A stretch of 6,105 nucleotides of DNA from Gammaproteobacteria bacterium UBA6173 (GTDB lineage: Bacteria > Pseudomonadota > Gammaproteobacteria > Pseudomonadales > Pseudohongiellaceae). Both the position numbers and the translations under genes were made by a program. The notes below the pieces were generated by a model, which worked only from the letters and a program-made list of their open reading frames with translations, ran no database searches and was not told the origin of the DNA. Location of the stretch: the NCBI GenBank assembly GCA_002422225.1, contig DITX01000195.1, positions 5,750-11,854 of the forward strand, written 5' to 3'. The stretch's first letter is position 1, and every line of letters starts with the position of its first letter. Positions 5,774-6,105 of the stretch are shown here, one piece after another.

Positions 5774-6105
5774 ATGGCTACAACACAATATTACGGCACC
5801 GGCCGAAGAAAGACTGCAACTGCGCGCGTTTTTATTACAAAAGGCACAGGCAGCATCAGTATCAATAACCGCACTATCGATAATTTTTTCGGTCGTGAAG
5901 TTGCGCGCATGATTGTGCAGCAACCGCTCGAGCTGGTTGACATGGTTGGTAAATTTGACCTTAAGATCACCGTTGCTGGTGGTGGTAGCTTCGGCCAAGC
6001 CGGCGCAATTCGTCATGGTCTGACGCGTGCTCTGATTGCCTATGACGAAGAGTTGCGCTCTCCGCTGCGTAAGGCTGGCTTTGTGACTCGTGATGCGCGA
6101 GCGGT
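5774..6105 (+). CDS. rpsI: 30S ribosomal protein S9, N-terminal part (3' end outside window)
   Basis: The window contains 110 complete codons plus two bases of the next. The full bacterial protein is about 130 residues, so only about 20 are missing, including the basic C-terminal tail that reaches the P-site tRNA. Family segments are YYGTGRRKTATARVFI (6-21), FFGREVARM (38-46), QPLELVDMV (50-58), GGGSFGQAGAIRHGLTRAL (69-87) and RKAGFVTRDAR (99-109). The nearest purine-rich sites are GAGG at 5756-5759, fourteen bases from the ATG, and GAGT, four bases away. Neither spacing is ideal, so translation may lean on coupling to rplM. Confidence 0.98.
   Translation, partial: MATTQYYGTGRRKTATARVFITKGTGSISINNRTIDNFFGREVARMIVQQPLELVDMVGKFDLKITVAGGGSFGQAGAIRHGLTRALIAYDEELRSPLRKAGFVTRDARA

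Noticed and set aside
5573..6016. Open frame on the minus strand across rplM and rpsI
   Set aside because: It lies antisense to two highly conserved ribosomal protein genes, and its product has no recognisable family features.
1..6105. Mobile element, prophage, CRISPR or defence system
   Set aside because: All coding space is filled by recognised housekeeping genes with conserved order. No repeats with terminal inverted ends, transposase, integrase or spacer-repeat pattern is visible.

Overview
The window is an ordinary housekeeping segment of a gammaproteobacterial chromosome. The protein sequences and the gene order both point there. Divergent zapG and zapE followed by rplM-rpsI is, as I recall it, the arrangement in Escherichia coli and Pseudomonas. 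The neighbouring cysD and fused cysNC, with a Nif3-family gene beyond them, resembles the Pseudomonas-type order. Base composition looks close to balanced. A marine or environmental Pseudomonas/Cellvibrio-like lineage is a reasonable guess, but the species cannot be named from this.

Layout, left to right. The window opens inside a Nif3/YbgI-family gene on the + strand, with its 5' end cut off. This gene converges, with an 8-base gap, on a minus-strand sulfate activation pair: cysD (3376-2473 region, ATP sulfurylase small subunit) followed by cysNC (ATP sulfurylase GTPase subunit fused to an adenylylsulfate kinase domain). zapG (YhcB/DUF1043) lies upstream of cysD on the same strand. A 171-base divergent intergenic region separates zapG from zapE on the + strand. 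After a further 100 bases carrying a good sigma-70-type promoter come rplM (L13) and rpsI (S9). rpsI runs off the right edge. No stretch longer than about 170 bases lacks a gene, and I see no tRNA, rRNA, CRISPR array, insertion sequence or prophage signature.

How the genes work together. CysD and CysNC would turn sulfate and ATP into APS, driven by GTP hydrolysis in the CysN part, and then into PAPS if the fused kinase works. ZapG and ZapE belong to the cell-envelope and cell-division side of metabolism. L13 and S9 are a ribosomal protein operon.

I found no new biological system. Three points deserve a second look. First, the APS kinase domain of CysNC has several substitutions at positions normally conserved in the family, including a Lys where the DGDN motif normally has its second Asp. 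Second, a 13-base sequence is shared, in opposite orientation, by the cysD and rplM upstream regions. Third, the 108-base cysD leader carries compact repeat structure. The last two are modest and could be chance.
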